A stretch of DNA of 64,000 nt from Sclerotinia nivalis (lineage: Eukaryota; Ascomycota; Leotiomycetes; Helotiales; Sclerotiniaceae). Below the pieces are notes generated by a model, which saw only the letters and a program-made list of their open reading frames with translations, did no database searches and was not told the origin of the DNA. Position 1 is the first letter of the stretch; the number at the start of each line of letters is the position of its first letter. The DNA lies in NCBI GenBank assembly GCA_029531795.1, contig JAPEIS010000001.1, positions 3,658,001 to 3,722,000 on the forward strand, written 5' to 3'. Below, piece by piece: positions 12,021 through 22,828 of the stretch. A program made the position numbers and the translations under genes.

Positions 12021-12226
12021 AATGATAATGATGATATTTTATATTCTAGAGACCCCGTGGGGTCCCGCACCTTCCGAAGGGTATAAGGACGGGCTAATCT
12101 GAAGGTATTTATATATAGATATCAGAATATACTTCTATCGATCAGTTTCTATTTATTTTACTTTTATAAATCTGAGAAAACCGCTCAGTCATACGGATCG
12201 CAGATACTGCCTTGTAGTGTTCTTCG
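12021..12226 (+). repeat. Dispersed repeat D, LTR-like
   Basis: Begins with a (GAT/AAT)n stretch, then GACCCCGTGGGGTCCCGCACC, a short palindrome, and ends near CTTGTAGTGTTCTTCG. The reverse complement of 61879-62085 matches it throughout with mostly transition differences. Probably an LTR but I cannot place exact ends. Confidence 0.6.
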
Positions 12227-13755
12227 TGTTAAGATCACATAGGCAAAGAATCAATTAGTTGTAAAACAGTAGCCAAACTTTTCATTACTCTTTCTAATCA
12301 TGAATAAGATATTACTTTTAAGTTCAATCAATAAAAAGATATCAGAATATTTATAGTTTATTATTATTCTTGTTCTTTCATAAACAATATAAAGAAGTTT
12401 GTTTACTAAACATTCCAAACTGATCGATGATGTTTTTATATTGATGATTCGAAATGAGAATGTTTCTATATAGGTTTCTTGTTTTGACGAAACTATTATA
12501 TAGTCGTAATAGTTCGATTTATCATTGGTATTTGAATCTAGATTATTATTATATAGTTTTGTAAATATAATTAATATAAGTTTTTTAAGATCGTTTTAAA
12601 TTTATAATAGAAGCTAATTTGACGATTCTTTTTTCTGAATTTCTTTAAGGAATTCCTAAAAAGTAAATGATTGAATAAGAAGATAAATTAGATATTGAAA
12701 GTCTTTCTATATTGTTTTGAGAGGTTATAATAATTATAGTAGTCATTTACAGAAGTACTGAGTAAATTGATGATAATGGATTATATACTTTAGAGTTTTG
12801 CTATATTCGTAAAAATATTCTAATTTAGTATCGATATATTTAAAACGGTTATAATATTATACAAAATCGTTATGATCTATTTGAGTAGAGAGAAGATAAT
12901 ATAATATCGTCTTTGGTAGATTCAATTCAGAAGGTTCTTTAATGGAATATATTAATCCCTATCTGTAATAAATACCAATCAAAATTATAGAGTTTCATTT
13001 CTATTAAAAATCTTTCTTTTTTTGTTATAAAGCTTTCGTTATTGATCTAATACCGTTGATAGTAGAGAAAGTAATCTGTTCTAGATCAACTCTTCTGTTT
13101 TTAGTCTTTTGATTTATTAATTTATCGATTATTTTGTTTTCTTCGATCTCGATATAGTTTAAAATCTATTTGATTCTGATATCGAATTCGTTTATAAGTT
13201 TATAATATTCAAGAAATATCTATTGAAACAAATCCGAAGTATTTCCTTTCAAATATCAAATAATCGAAGTACTATTAATACAAAACTAGATCTTTATATC
13301 GACTATTTATAATAAAGTTTTTGTATATTAAATCTTTTTTAGAGTATCTATTATTTCAATATTAAAGATATATAATAACGAATTCATAATTCTATAATCT
13401 GATATTATCTGTATTTTGTTTTTGTATATTATATATCTATACTCGATCAACTTATTATTATTTTGATATTGTTCTGTTCTATCGAAAAAGATCAGGATAT
13501 CATTATCGGGGAGAAGATCCCATTATTTATTAAAGTCCCTTGCCGCCGTTTTTTTCGGGATGCGGCCGGTAGGGTCCATACGACAGTCTGTCGAATAATG
13601 CGGGGGGGGGGCTCTAGAATAGGGCGCGGAGTATTATACTCTACAGTTTCGCATTACTTTACCGGATCTCTTTTGTATAACAAGGCCGATAGTATTTTAC
13701 AAGCTTTGTATTACGGTTAACTATATATATTATATAGAAATCAGCGATCTATATA

Positions 13756-14040
13756 TAGAACGTTGGTGTATATACAAAGGAATACTATTAGCTTGAAATG
13801 CTATTGATTAATTCGGAAAGCTCTAGAATTCTTTCTTTATTTGTATACAAAGGATAGCAAATCATTAATTCGAAGAATTCTAAAACCCTCTCTTTATTCT
13901 ATTCAAAGAAAGACAAATCACTATTATAACGATATCGCTAGAAATAAAAGTGAAAAGAAGAAACTTTCCTATAGACTAAAGGTTAATAAAAAGTTTTGAT
14001 ACGAAAAGAGACTGATTGATTTTTTATTATATATAATTTT
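13756..14040 (+). repeat. Dispersed repeat F
   Basis: Shares several blocks in order with 22113-22330: GTATATACAAAGGAATA, TACAAAGGATAGC, TTTCCTATAGA-like, and ACGAAAAGA followed by CTGATTGATT. Transitions predominate between the copies. Element type unknown. Confidence 0.55.
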
Positions 14041-14088
14041 AACACTTTGTTATATTTTAATCTCTAATTAAATAATTTAAAATATAGT

Positions 14089-14234
14089 TGTCACGGGTTC
14101 GTAACCCGTTCCTAGCTAGTCTTCATGGATGCCTAAGGCACCCATCCCCTATATAATCGATACTCTTCCTAGCATTTTCTTTTTCCTTTATAGAATATTA
14201 TTATATTATAAGGCATTCTACTATTATTGTAATA
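14089..14234 (+). mobile_element. LTR of family A (146 bp), 5' LTR of a truncated element
   Basis: Begins TGTCACGGGTTCGTAACCCG and ends TATTGTAATA, the RIP-altered form of the CCACCGTGATA end seen in the better preserved copy at 16674-16819. It runs directly into internal sequence that also follows the family A LTRs at 27243 and 63083, so it is a 5' LTR and not a solo copy. Confidence 0.75.
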
Positions 14235-15300
14235 GTATATTCTATCTTTTATAAAGATTCTACTGTTGAACAGGAAAGGCAATCTAGTTTTGCCACGAAT
14301 AATCAATTTTACAAAACATTCGAAAACTTCGATCAACAATATATCGATAAACAATAAACAATATATTAACTCGATTCAGATCCAGACTCAGATCCAGATC
14401 CAGATTCAGATCCAGACTCAGACTCAGATCTAGACCTCGATTTGATTAGTATTATATCGTTAATATAATCGAAATTAAAGACTTTATAATTATACTTTAG
14501 TTTTTAAAATTGTTTTAAATATTTCATTATTATATTGAATATTACTCAATCAATTTTATTAGAATCATCAGTATCTTTAACTCAATCAAAAACATTATCC
14601 GAATTTCAAGAGTATATTAAATTTGTTTTCTTTAATTATTAATAATTTGTATATAAGCTTTTTAGTATTAGAGATAAAGATCTTAAAGATCCAATTTCTA
14701 TTTCCGATATATTTATTAATATATAGAATTCTAAAGTTGTTATATATATACAACATTTGTTTAACTTTACAGAATAAATATTAGCTTAAACAGAATAATA
14801 TCGATAAGAAATATATATATTATAAAAAGATCTGTAATTAAATAATATAATTAATATCAAATTAATAATCTAGAATTCTGTTTTTCGAGAACAATTTGAT
14901 CAATTATTTATCGGTTCAAATTCTTCTATATTAATCTATCGATTACGATAAACTACGAAGAATTTCGAATCGTTCAAAAGTGAAAAAATAAGCTTTTTGA
15001 TTTAATAAAACGAATATAAAGATTGAAAGATGATTTTATATATCTATTGAAAAATCGATATTGTAGTTTTTGATATAGAATAAAAGAAATTGTTATATAT
15101 AGTTTCTTTTTTGAAAAGAATAATTTGATAAGAAAAACGAAAAGATATAGAAAGGATTATAGATGATATATCGGAATTTACTATTGTAGATATATTTCTG
15201 AAGAAATTCGATAGTTTTTATATTTCAATTAATATTGAATATAAAACAACAATCAAATTCGATAAACTCAAAATGAACGAAAAAACCCTGTTTTTTTTTT
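14235..15300 (+). pseudogene. Internal region of family A LTR element, RIP-degraded
   Basis: Homologous in order to 27386-27740 and, inverted, to 62336-62936. It includes an ATATCGATAAACAATAAACA block and then a GATCCAGACTCA-type array at 14376-14440 that encodes an Asp-Pro/Asp-Ser repeat. The array is followed by a shared Gag-like stretch. Many in-frame stops; no recognisable protease or reverse transcriptase is left. A T18 tract closes the block. Confidence 0.55.
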
Positions 15301-15364
15301 TTTTTTTTACAATTGGAATATTTGAATGTATTTAGTGGAAAGATCTTTCGAGAAATGATTCTTG

Positions 15365-16300
15365 TTGTTAGAACACGTGATGCTCGCTAGTACTAGCTTC
15401 TGTACTAGCACTTTATCTTTTCAAACTGTATTATAGAATATTAGTTATATACAATAATATATGCTTGAATACTCTTTCAATAGATTATAAGCTTCGTATA
15501 GACGTATATATAGAGATTTGCTTACTACAATACGATATCATATCATATTCTTCTTCAGAATGCGTTATTTATACAAAAATCAACAATGGCGCCTTCCAAT
15601 TCAACCTCTGAATCTGTTATGATCTTTATGAAATGAAGCAATATCGTTGTTTTCAACAGAGATAACTGAAGCGAATTCAAGGAATCCTGTTTGTTTGTAT
15701 TTGGTGCAGCTGAAGCTATCGATATTATCAACAATATCGAAAATCAACTAGATTCTTCTGATTTAGATTATTCCGATGTTTTATTTTATGATTATAAAAA
15801 AAGAAGAGGTTATACAATTATTATATTCAATTTTAAAGTAAATATAATCTATTGTTTAAGCTTTGTTGAGTATATTAATAATTTCGATATTGTTTTTATA
15901 TAGGAAACTTTCAAATTATATAATAATAGTATTTATTCTTATTTCGTTATTGAAGTTTATTATTAATTTCTATTCGAAATCTTCGATCTCAAAATACAAC
16001 TTGAAACTTTTCGAAACTTTGTTGAATATCTTTTTCATTATCAATGACAAATTTCCAATAGTATATAATTAATTAATTATAAAAAGGTTTATATTTAGTT
16101 TATAAATAAAATTCCCGAAATAGAAGATTGGTAAATAACAAAGATATTCATTTTTAATATCGATCAGAATCTTCAATAAGTAATGATGATCTTCAGTGCT
16201 TATGAGAAATCAATTATTGTTATAGTAGTTTATATTGATAATAATTATTCTAATATAAAGAGAAATAATCGAGGTTGAGGAGGACGAGGTAAGATTTACT
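15365..16300 (+). pseudogene. Ty1/copia-like LTR and Gag relic
   Basis: 15365 starts TGTTAGAACACGTGATGC, an LTR-like beginning. An ATG at 15586 opens a frame reading MAPSNSTSES..., broken by TGA/TAA at positions where Trp would be expected (for example RDN-stop-SEFKE). The order resembles the N-terminus of copia Gag. Near 16260 an Arg/Gly-rich segment (NRG-stop-GGRG) resembles the region before a zinc knuckle. No integrase or reverse transcriptase is visible downstream. Family assignment is tentative. Confidence 0.4.
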
Positions 16301-16673
16301 TATATACTTATTTGATCGAATTATTAAAGAATATACAAATCTTCTTAGTATTTCATTATTTATTATTAAAATTAATATATTCAATATTTTATTTTCCAAA
16401 ACAAATTATAATCAATGAATCAAAATCGAAAACTATAAAAAACAAAATCCTAGAAAAAGAAAACAAAAAGAAAGAACTAATCCAAAAATGAATATTTGAA
16501 GATATACTCAATAATCACAACAAAAATAATCATCATTATCAAATCAAATAGAAATATTACATATCAATCTAACAATCAACATCGGATCTAAAAAACAAAA
16601 AAAAAACCCTAATCAAATATTACCATTTACTCCCCAAGAAATCTGAATTATCATCATAAATCTTGAATCATCC

Positions 16674-16819
16674 TGTCACGGGTTCGTAGCCCGTTCCTAG
16701 CTAGTCTGCATGGTTGCCTAAGGCACCCATCCCCCATATAGTCGGCGCTCTTCCTAGCACCCTCTTCCTCCTTCGTAGAATATCATCATATCTTAAAGCA
16801 CCCTACCACCACCGTGATA
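16674..16819 (+). mobile_element. Solo LTR, family A, with CATCC target duplication
   Basis: A 146-bp unit starts TGTCACGGGTTCGTAGCC and ends CACCACCGTGATA. CATCC flanks it on both sides (16669-16673 and 16820-16824), proving insertion of this unit as a solo LTR with a 5-bp duplication. It is the best preserved copy of the family here. Confidence 0.88.
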
Positions 16820-17070
16820 CATCCAAACATTACAATACTATTATCAATCTCAATTCCTACAAAAACCTTACAACGATCAACAAAAAAGAAAATACAATTT
16901 GCTTGAACAAAAAGGTAACATCTTAAATTTTAAAACAATCTTAAAATTTGAAGAATAGTTTCACAACTTAGGAATTTGGAATATCTAAATAAGATTCTAT
17001 TTGAACAATTGTTTTATAAAAGATTTTATCAATAATTTAAGAACAAACTAAACTTTAAAGAAAAAAATAC

Positions 17071-17216
17071 TATTATAAATTCATAACCCATTCCTAATTA
17101 ATCTATATAGATACCTAAAATACCCATCCCCTATATAATCAGCACTCTTCCTAACATCTTCTTCCTCCTTCATAGAATATCATCATATTATAAGGCATCC
17201 TACCACCACCGTGATA
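17071..17216 (+). mobile_element. Degraded LTR, family A
   Basis: Same 146-bp length and layout as the copy at 16674, but its 5' half reads TATTATAAATTCATAACCC where the other has TGTCACGGGTTCGTAGCCC, almost all G-to-A/C-to-T. The 3' end CACCACCGTGATA is intact. Flanks AATAC and CCTTT do not match. Confidence 0.8.
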
Positions 17217-17662
17217 CCTTTGTTCAGCTCCAATCTGACCCAACCTCGGCTCTGCAAATAAATTACAGGTTCGCAGAATGCACCACATACAGATATTGAA
17301 TCATCGCATCCCTTGCTGCATAGTTCTAGGACTATTTGTTTGTATAATAGTTGCACCCCACTTCAGGTTTGGGCTTAGAAGTGTTGCCTATAACTATTGA
17401 TATACTTGTTACACGTTGTAACAGACTGTAGGTTAAGCTTTATTGTGGATATATTACAATAAACAAGTAAGGAAAAGCGCATCGCATCGGGGTCCGTAAC
17501 CCAAATACAGGTGAACTACATTAAGGAACTCTTTTTATAAGGAACAATAAGTGAGGATTTTGGGCGTTCCTTATAACCAGAGTGATCTGTACTGGAGCAT
17601 GCATCAACAACGTTCGCCAAATTTTCCGCATAACTGAGCCTCTTTCACCCAATATAGGGGTC
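17217..17662. other. Boundary between repeat island and GT8 gene
   Basis: Base composition returns to normal here. The GT8 reading frame is open upstream to 17582, but a TM-type N-terminus from the ATG at 17663 is preferred. No other gene seen. Confidence 0.5.
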
Positions 17663-18682
17663 ATGGCTGTATACAGAATGACTCCTCCTGGACGCCGCCT
17701 CCTCTGCATATCCTTACTCATCGTCATCCTTACGTTCACCTATCTTTACCTCTTCTCTAAGCATCAATACAGCCAGATCCCCAACTACGCGCCCCTGAGA
17801 AAAACCCACCCCTCCTCAAAGGTCGCGATTGCGACATTCCTTTCCGGCGGCGAAGACCCCTCCGCGCCCATAGAAGACGATTTCTATTTCCAAGCTGCTA
17901 GAACATTAACGTACCAGCTCTTACATGATCCTAAAACGCGGTCTAAGAGAGCAGACATTCCATTCCTCGTGCTCTGCACCCAAGGCGTTGCCATTTCAAA
18001 ACTCAAACGCTTAGAGCTCGACGGCGCAATTGTGGTGGTTGTAGCTGACGTGCCCCTTCCCTACTGGATATCGACGGGAGTAACGCGATGGAAAGACCAA
18101 TTCACCAAACTGCGCATTTTCGAGATGGTAGAGTATGAACGGGTTTTATTCATCGACGCCGATACACTGATCGTCGAGCCAATTGATGGGATTTTTGACG
18201 AAGTGATGATTCAAATCCCTATGACGTCACTACTACACAGGACCCTAGAAGTGAAAAATGACGAGAAGCCGCTACCTAGCAACTACTCCTTCGCCGCGCG
18301 CAGCGACAACGCCTTCTCTGGGGAAAGAGATCACCCTTTCCCCCCACCTCCGACGGAAAGCTTCTCAGCGGGATTTTGGTTAGCGGCGCCGAGTACGGAG
18401 ATGTTCGAGTATTTGACGAGTGTGATGGGAAATTGGAGGAGGTTCAATCCACATACGATGGAGCAGAGCTTGCTGAATTACGCATTCAGGAGGTGGGGAC
18501 CGATGCCGTGGTACGAATTAGGGTGGGAGTGGAGTGCTACATGGCCGAGTTTGAGGGACTGGGAGGGCGGTGTAAAGAGCCTGCACGAGAAATGGGATCG
18601 CACGGGGCCGGAAGAGTTAAGAGAGAAGTGGCAGAAAGTGAAGAGTGAGATGGAGACTTTTCAACAGGAGAGTAAGGAGTGA
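17663..18682 (+). CDS. GT8-family (glycogenin-like) glycosyltransferase, type II membrane protein
   Basis: Single exon, 339 residues from the ATG at 17663; the frame stays open to an ATG at 17582, but the chosen start places a short basic N-terminus before a hydrophobic anchor (residues about 13-31). VAIATFL (54-60) starts the nucleotide-sugar fold. FTKLRIFEMVEYERVLFIDADT (148-168 region) contains the metal-binding DxD (D165, D167). A later FSAGFWLAAP and a HTMEQSLLNYAF segment match the GT8 pattern of small fungal glycogenin/GNT1-like Golgi enzymes. Substrate unknown. The gene begins less than 500 bp from a degraded LTR yet shows no RIP-like stops. Confidence 0.85.
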   Translation: MAVYRMTPPGRRLLCISLLIVILTFTYLYLFSKHQYSQIPNYAPLRKTHPSSKVAIATFLSGGEDPSAPIEDDFYFQAARTLTYQLLHDPKTRSKRADIPFLVLCTQGVAISKLKRLELDGAIVVVVADVPLPYWISTGVTRWKDQFTKLRIFEMVEYERVLFIDADTLIVEPIDGIFDEVMIQIPMTSLLHRTLEVKNDEKPLPSNYSFAARSDNAFSGERDHPFPPPPTESFSAGFWLAAPSTEMFEYLTSVMGNWRRFNPHTMEQSLLNYAFRRWGPMPWYELGWEWSATWPSLRDWEGGVKSLHEKWDRTGPEELREKWQKVKSEMETFQQESKE

Positions 18683-19534
18683 TACTGAGTAAGAGAGATT
18701 TTACCAGGGCTGGAAACGTGATAAGGGTGGATGGAGGTGACTTGGTGTGACGGAAAACCCGGCTTTCCTTCCACCATTGGTATACAGCTCATTAGCGGGA
18801 TAATGGGGTTTCTGTTAGATTACGAACTATACAGGTCCGATGAGGAAGCATTCGGGATACTTCCGGACCTTGATGTCGGACCTGGCGGACCTGTCGGACT
18901 ATTATGTTATTGTTGGATTCTATTTGGCCTAGAAGGCTAGTCCATTCATTTATGTATATATAGACAAGTTATTTCCATCTCCAAGTGCTCTTCACTTGTA
19001 GATTCTAAGTCATACAAACCGACATCTCTATATACTCTTTTTGGTCACTTGGGTTAATAGTCGGAGGAGAAGGGGAGTCACGATTGTAATATTGAGACAG
19101 ATGAGGTGCAGCTCTTGCAGTAGCATACTGTACTCAAAGTCTTCGCATGCCACAAGTTTACATCTTATCATGACCAGACCAAGTATTGGATTTGATTAAG
19201 GTACACACCTTGATTCACAGAGACCCGGAGATTCATTTCCTACTAGCATGTATTACTGTGCATAGATCTGTTACGAGGGTTGCCGTCTAGATTATGTGGA
19301 AGTGCTCCAGGCTCCCGAGGCAGGTTTATAACTAAACATCAAGTAAGGATTTTCAAGTAATGGTAACAATGATTGCAATTCGTAACTAATAGAGTATACT
19401 AAATGATTGATCTTAAGTATGAAGCTCTACAGTAAGGAACCCTATACGTACAGGTTGTCATGTGCTGTGATACCGTCGTAACAAGATCTTGGTAATTATC
19501 ACTAGGGATAGCACATCAGAGCACCTGCAAATAG
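18683..19534. other. Convergent intergenic region
   Basis: Lies between the 3' ends of the GT8 and GT69 genes. No coding signal or recognised repeat seen. Confidence 0.6.
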
Positions 19535-20890
19535 TTATACATGTGCCCAACCATTCTCCACAAGGACTTGCATCTCGTTTATCAGACAATGAATCCCTTC
19601 CTCGTGAACTTCCGCATGCTTTGTTTGTTGCATTTCATTGCGCCAGAGTCGTACCCTTCTTTCTACTACGAAACGTTCTGTATACCTCCCTAGAAACCTA
19701 GTCCATCGAACCCATCTGTTACTCCATATCCCCTTAAATATCTCTCTTTTGCTAGGCCATCTCCCCCCTTTAGAATTTATAATATTGTCGGCTTTGGAAT
19801 TGTATGATACTCTTACATTTGGATTGAGCCAAACGCCTTTTGTTAAACTTAATTTATTATCTGTATGGATAAGACAGCATTCTGATCCTTCTAGATGATA
19901 AAGAGCAAGACTATCTGGGATCCCTCGAAAGCGTAAAGATGGATTCTTATAGAATGGATCTGCTTGAAAGACAACTATTCCATTCCAACAGGATTTAACA
20001 GGTACTGGAGAACTTGATTTTATGGCATTCCGGGATTCAGCTACCAGAAAAAAGGGCCAGGTTTGAGTAATCGGTTTTTCGCCTGAGATATCGCGAAGAG
20101 CAAAGGTATCATAAAATAGCGGAGGGTTTGAGAAATCGATTGAACAGGCAGCGGCGTAATTACCATCTCTTGTCGCAATCAAAGTTACAACATCTTCGAT
20201 CTAAAATTCGAATCAAAAAAGGATTAATTATTTGAACTATAACAAATAAAAAATAAAATAAAATGGTTGAAATACCGTGAAAATGACATCGTTTAACCAC
20301 AATATCTTATCGAAGGATCGCTTTCCTTGACCATCCGTTCTTTCTGCGAGCTGCTTCAGCTTTTCCATAGCTCTGTTCCGTAGTTTTGCAAGATATGGAA
20401 TTCGCCGTAGCTCCTTTTTGCCTTTGCTTGTCCATATCCATCCCTCCTCGTTTGATTCAGGTATCCGTTCCACTTCATCTTTGTGTGTACTCTCCAAAAT
20501 TTCAATGCTTCTCTCTACCCCAAGCTTTTCCAATTCCATATCTAAATCCCTTAAAGAATTCTTGGTGTTATCCCAACTGCCACTTTCTATAATAGAAATA
20601 TAGACATTATCTGTACCGAAATACCTCACTAGATCTAACACAGCAGCGCTCCAATGAGAGCGTATAATGAGCTCATTATTCCAGTGTATGCTAGCAATAA
20701 ATATACGATCTTTGCGGATAATATTATCGGATGAGGTCGAAGATGTAGAAACTCGTGTTAGCGGTGGATTGAGGGAAATTGTCAGGAGAAAGTCGATCGA
20801 CAACACAATGAACAAGAGGAAGGTAACTAGACGAATCCAGCTCCGGCATAGATGCCATAATCGGCGGATGGGATATAGAAGCATACGCAT
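19535..20890 (-). CDS. GT69-family alpha-1,3-mannosyltransferase-like (CAP59/CMT1)
   Basis: Exons 20276-20890 and 19535-20200 with a 75-nt intron (GTATTT..TTTTAG) give 426 residues. An N-terminal signal-anchor (about 21-40) is followed by the family segments RIFIASIHWNNE, YISIIESGSWD, ILWLNDVIFT at the splice junction, and GNYAAACSIDF with PLFYDTFALRD. This layout is that of Cryptococcus CMT1/CAP59, which build mannose-containing cell-surface polymers in the Golgi. The frame is clean and the splice keeps LNDVIFT|IEDVVTL continuous. Substrate in this fungus is not shown by sequence. It lies tail-to-tail with the GT8 gene, so two Golgi-type glycosyltransferases are adjacent. Confidence 0.88.
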
Positions 20891-21559
20891 AGAAGATTCC
20901 TACATTTCAGTAAGCTCTAGGTGTGGGAGGGAGGATCTTTGAAATTGGCTGTTCGAGAGCACGCGAAGAAGTTGTGGTGCTGGCGAAGTCGTTATTTCTA
21001 GAACCCATACCTTAATGCCCGAGATATGAGGCAGCAACCAGCTTAGCCATGACAGCAGGGTTCCCGTCTTCCCTGGACCGTTGTAGACAAAAAGCAAGGA
21101 AGTATGCTCAAGAAGCAAAATCGATTGGATATCCGGTGACGATGATAAGGATTACAACAAATGCTATATTGGTAACCAGCTTTCGAGCAGCATCAGCAAC
21201 ACCAAATTCAACTGGATATGGATAATTAGCAAGGGGGTACGATCGCATATTTGCAGATAGAAAATAAGGAAAAATTCACTAAAACCAAGGGCAAATCAAA
21301 ATGCCAGCTGAAGCCTTAAAGAGGAAATTTGACGGTCATGGAACAAACAACGATTTTTAACTAAGGTTGATTGCAAAAGAGCATCGTTCGAGTTGTGAAG
21401 TGTTTGAGAAACTGCTATATGTTACGACAGTAACAGCTGATCTGTTTGTGAGAGCTTGGGCTGTGTGCAAAAACGATCGAATTTCTTTAATATATGATCT
21501 CGATCCTTTCGTGATTATAAGCGTACTCTACCTTAAGACACTTTCATCAATTATACTTC

Positions 21560-21835
21560 TCATACATGATTGGCTCAGTAGGATTCAGCGAGTTCAATAC
21601 TGAGCCTTATTGATTCAATTGAATATAGAGATCTATATATTCAAAACGAATTCCTTTTGTAAAACTTTGTATTTAAGAACAATCATTAGTTTAAATATTA
21701 TAATTATTATATAATACGATCATTTATATCTTCATCTTTACCAAGCCCCTGTTTAACTCTTAATAGAAATCACCACGGCCTTTCTATAAGTCCCTTGATC
21801 ACTTCCTAGTGATTAAGGATTGTAGCGACGTAACA
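21560..21835 (+). mobile_element. Truncated LTR, family E
   Basis: Starts within the shared CATGATTGGCTCA block and ends GCGACGTAACA. It carries the AGAAATCACCACGGCCTTTC segment found inverted at 11320-11370 and altered at 27200-27240. The TGTTACG start seen at 26821 is missing. Confidence 0.7.
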
Positions 21836-22112
21836 CTATACTCCATCTAGCAATAATTGGTAAACAAGATATCGAAACTTAAAAAGTTGTTATTCGGTGT
21901 ATTTACCGTAAATTTTAAGTAATAAAATTGATGTATTTACCTGTGACGAATATGATATCCATTCTTAGAATACTAAAATGAAGAGCTTAAGGAAGCTCTG
22001 AACTATGCTAATATACAGGATTCTGCCGGGCTGTGAAGCCACATGCACGATTCAAGTGTTACGGTTACATATACATATCACATGGAAATCGGTAGTCTAC
22101 AAGATGGCTATC

Positions 22113-22330
22113 ATATACAGAACGCTGGTATATATACAAAGGAATATCATTAGTTTAGAATGTTTTCTTGAAATGTTTTCTTTATTTATATACAAAGGAT
22201 AGCGAATCATTGTCGTACCGATACATTTGGAATGGAACTCAAAAGGAATGGCTTTTCTATAGATCATAGATTAATGAAAAGTTTGGCTACGAAAAGATAC
22301 TGATTGATTCTTTGCTATATGTGACTCTAA
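22113..22330 (+). repeat. Dispersed repeat F, second copy
   Basis: Matches 13756-14040 in ordered blocks such as TATATACAAAGGAATATC and ACGAAAAGATACTGATTGATT. This copy is less AT-biased, so it is the better starting point for identifying the element. Confidence 0.55.
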
Positions 22331-22828
22331 CATCAAGTATCGAATCGTCACATTATTACTATGTTGTTACATCGATGTCAGATGTGGGGTTCTGTATTGG
22401 GTTAGCTCCGGGATCCCCACATCATATATATACCTTTATTTTTGTAAATAACTTCAATTCTTTAGACACATTGAAACACAACATAAGAGGTTAACTACTA
22501 CCTCCAACTGGAGCATTTCCAGCTCTTTTGAGCTGACAATTGACCTTCAATAAGATGGTTAAAGTAATAGATAATAGGATATATTGAAGTTTTATGATTC
22601 TGGCTGTTATATTCAGAGAGTTTGGTCGTTGTTTTATGCAGCTTCGACCGCTCGCTTGGCCGATGAAATGCCCATTAATCTAAAACCGAAAGCACGTAGA
22701 TACGATCCCTTTTCGAAAGGCCCGGCAATCTGTTGAGTTGAACGACTTTTCAGGTTCTCAAATTTGATTTTGGCTTTTCTGTTTTCAAGGAATTCCTTTT
22801 AATGTTTTATTCTAACAAAGCAACTCTT

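Larger units (their letters stand above)
11672..14088. mobile_element. AT-rich degenerate repeat DNA
   Basis: No intact reading frame. Within it 12021-12226 is a copy of a dispersed repeat (family D, inverted copy at 61879-62085), and 13756-14040 is a copy of repeat F, also seen at 22113-22330. A GC-richer patch at about 13525-13640 includes a run of 10-11 G. The base composition and lack of ORFs suggest transposons degraded by RIP. Confidence 0.6.
20891..22828. other. Intergenic region with repeat fragments
   Basis: 21108-21248 (-) holds a 46-codon ORF with one hydrophobic segment that I cannot assign. 21560-21835 is a 5'-truncated family E LTR. 22113-22330 is a copy of repeat F. The remainder shows nothing recognisable. 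Confidence 0.5.

Noticed and set aside
13463..13720. 85-codon ORF in AT-rich DNA
   Set aside because: It covers the GC patch by chance; neither end nor composition fits a gene.
14376..14440. GATCCAGACTCA repeats considered as a CRISPR-like or satellite array
   Set aside because: The same array recurs at the same place in other family A copies and is in frame, so it is part of the element.
20900..21118. Minus-strand ORF with a P-loop-like NGPGKTGT string
   Set aside because: Only 72 codons, and the sequence around it gives no further ATPase motifs; I could not build exons around it.
21108..21248. 46-codon membrane-type ORF upstream of the GT69 gene
   Set aside because: A single hydrophobic stretch and no recognised family; too short to support.
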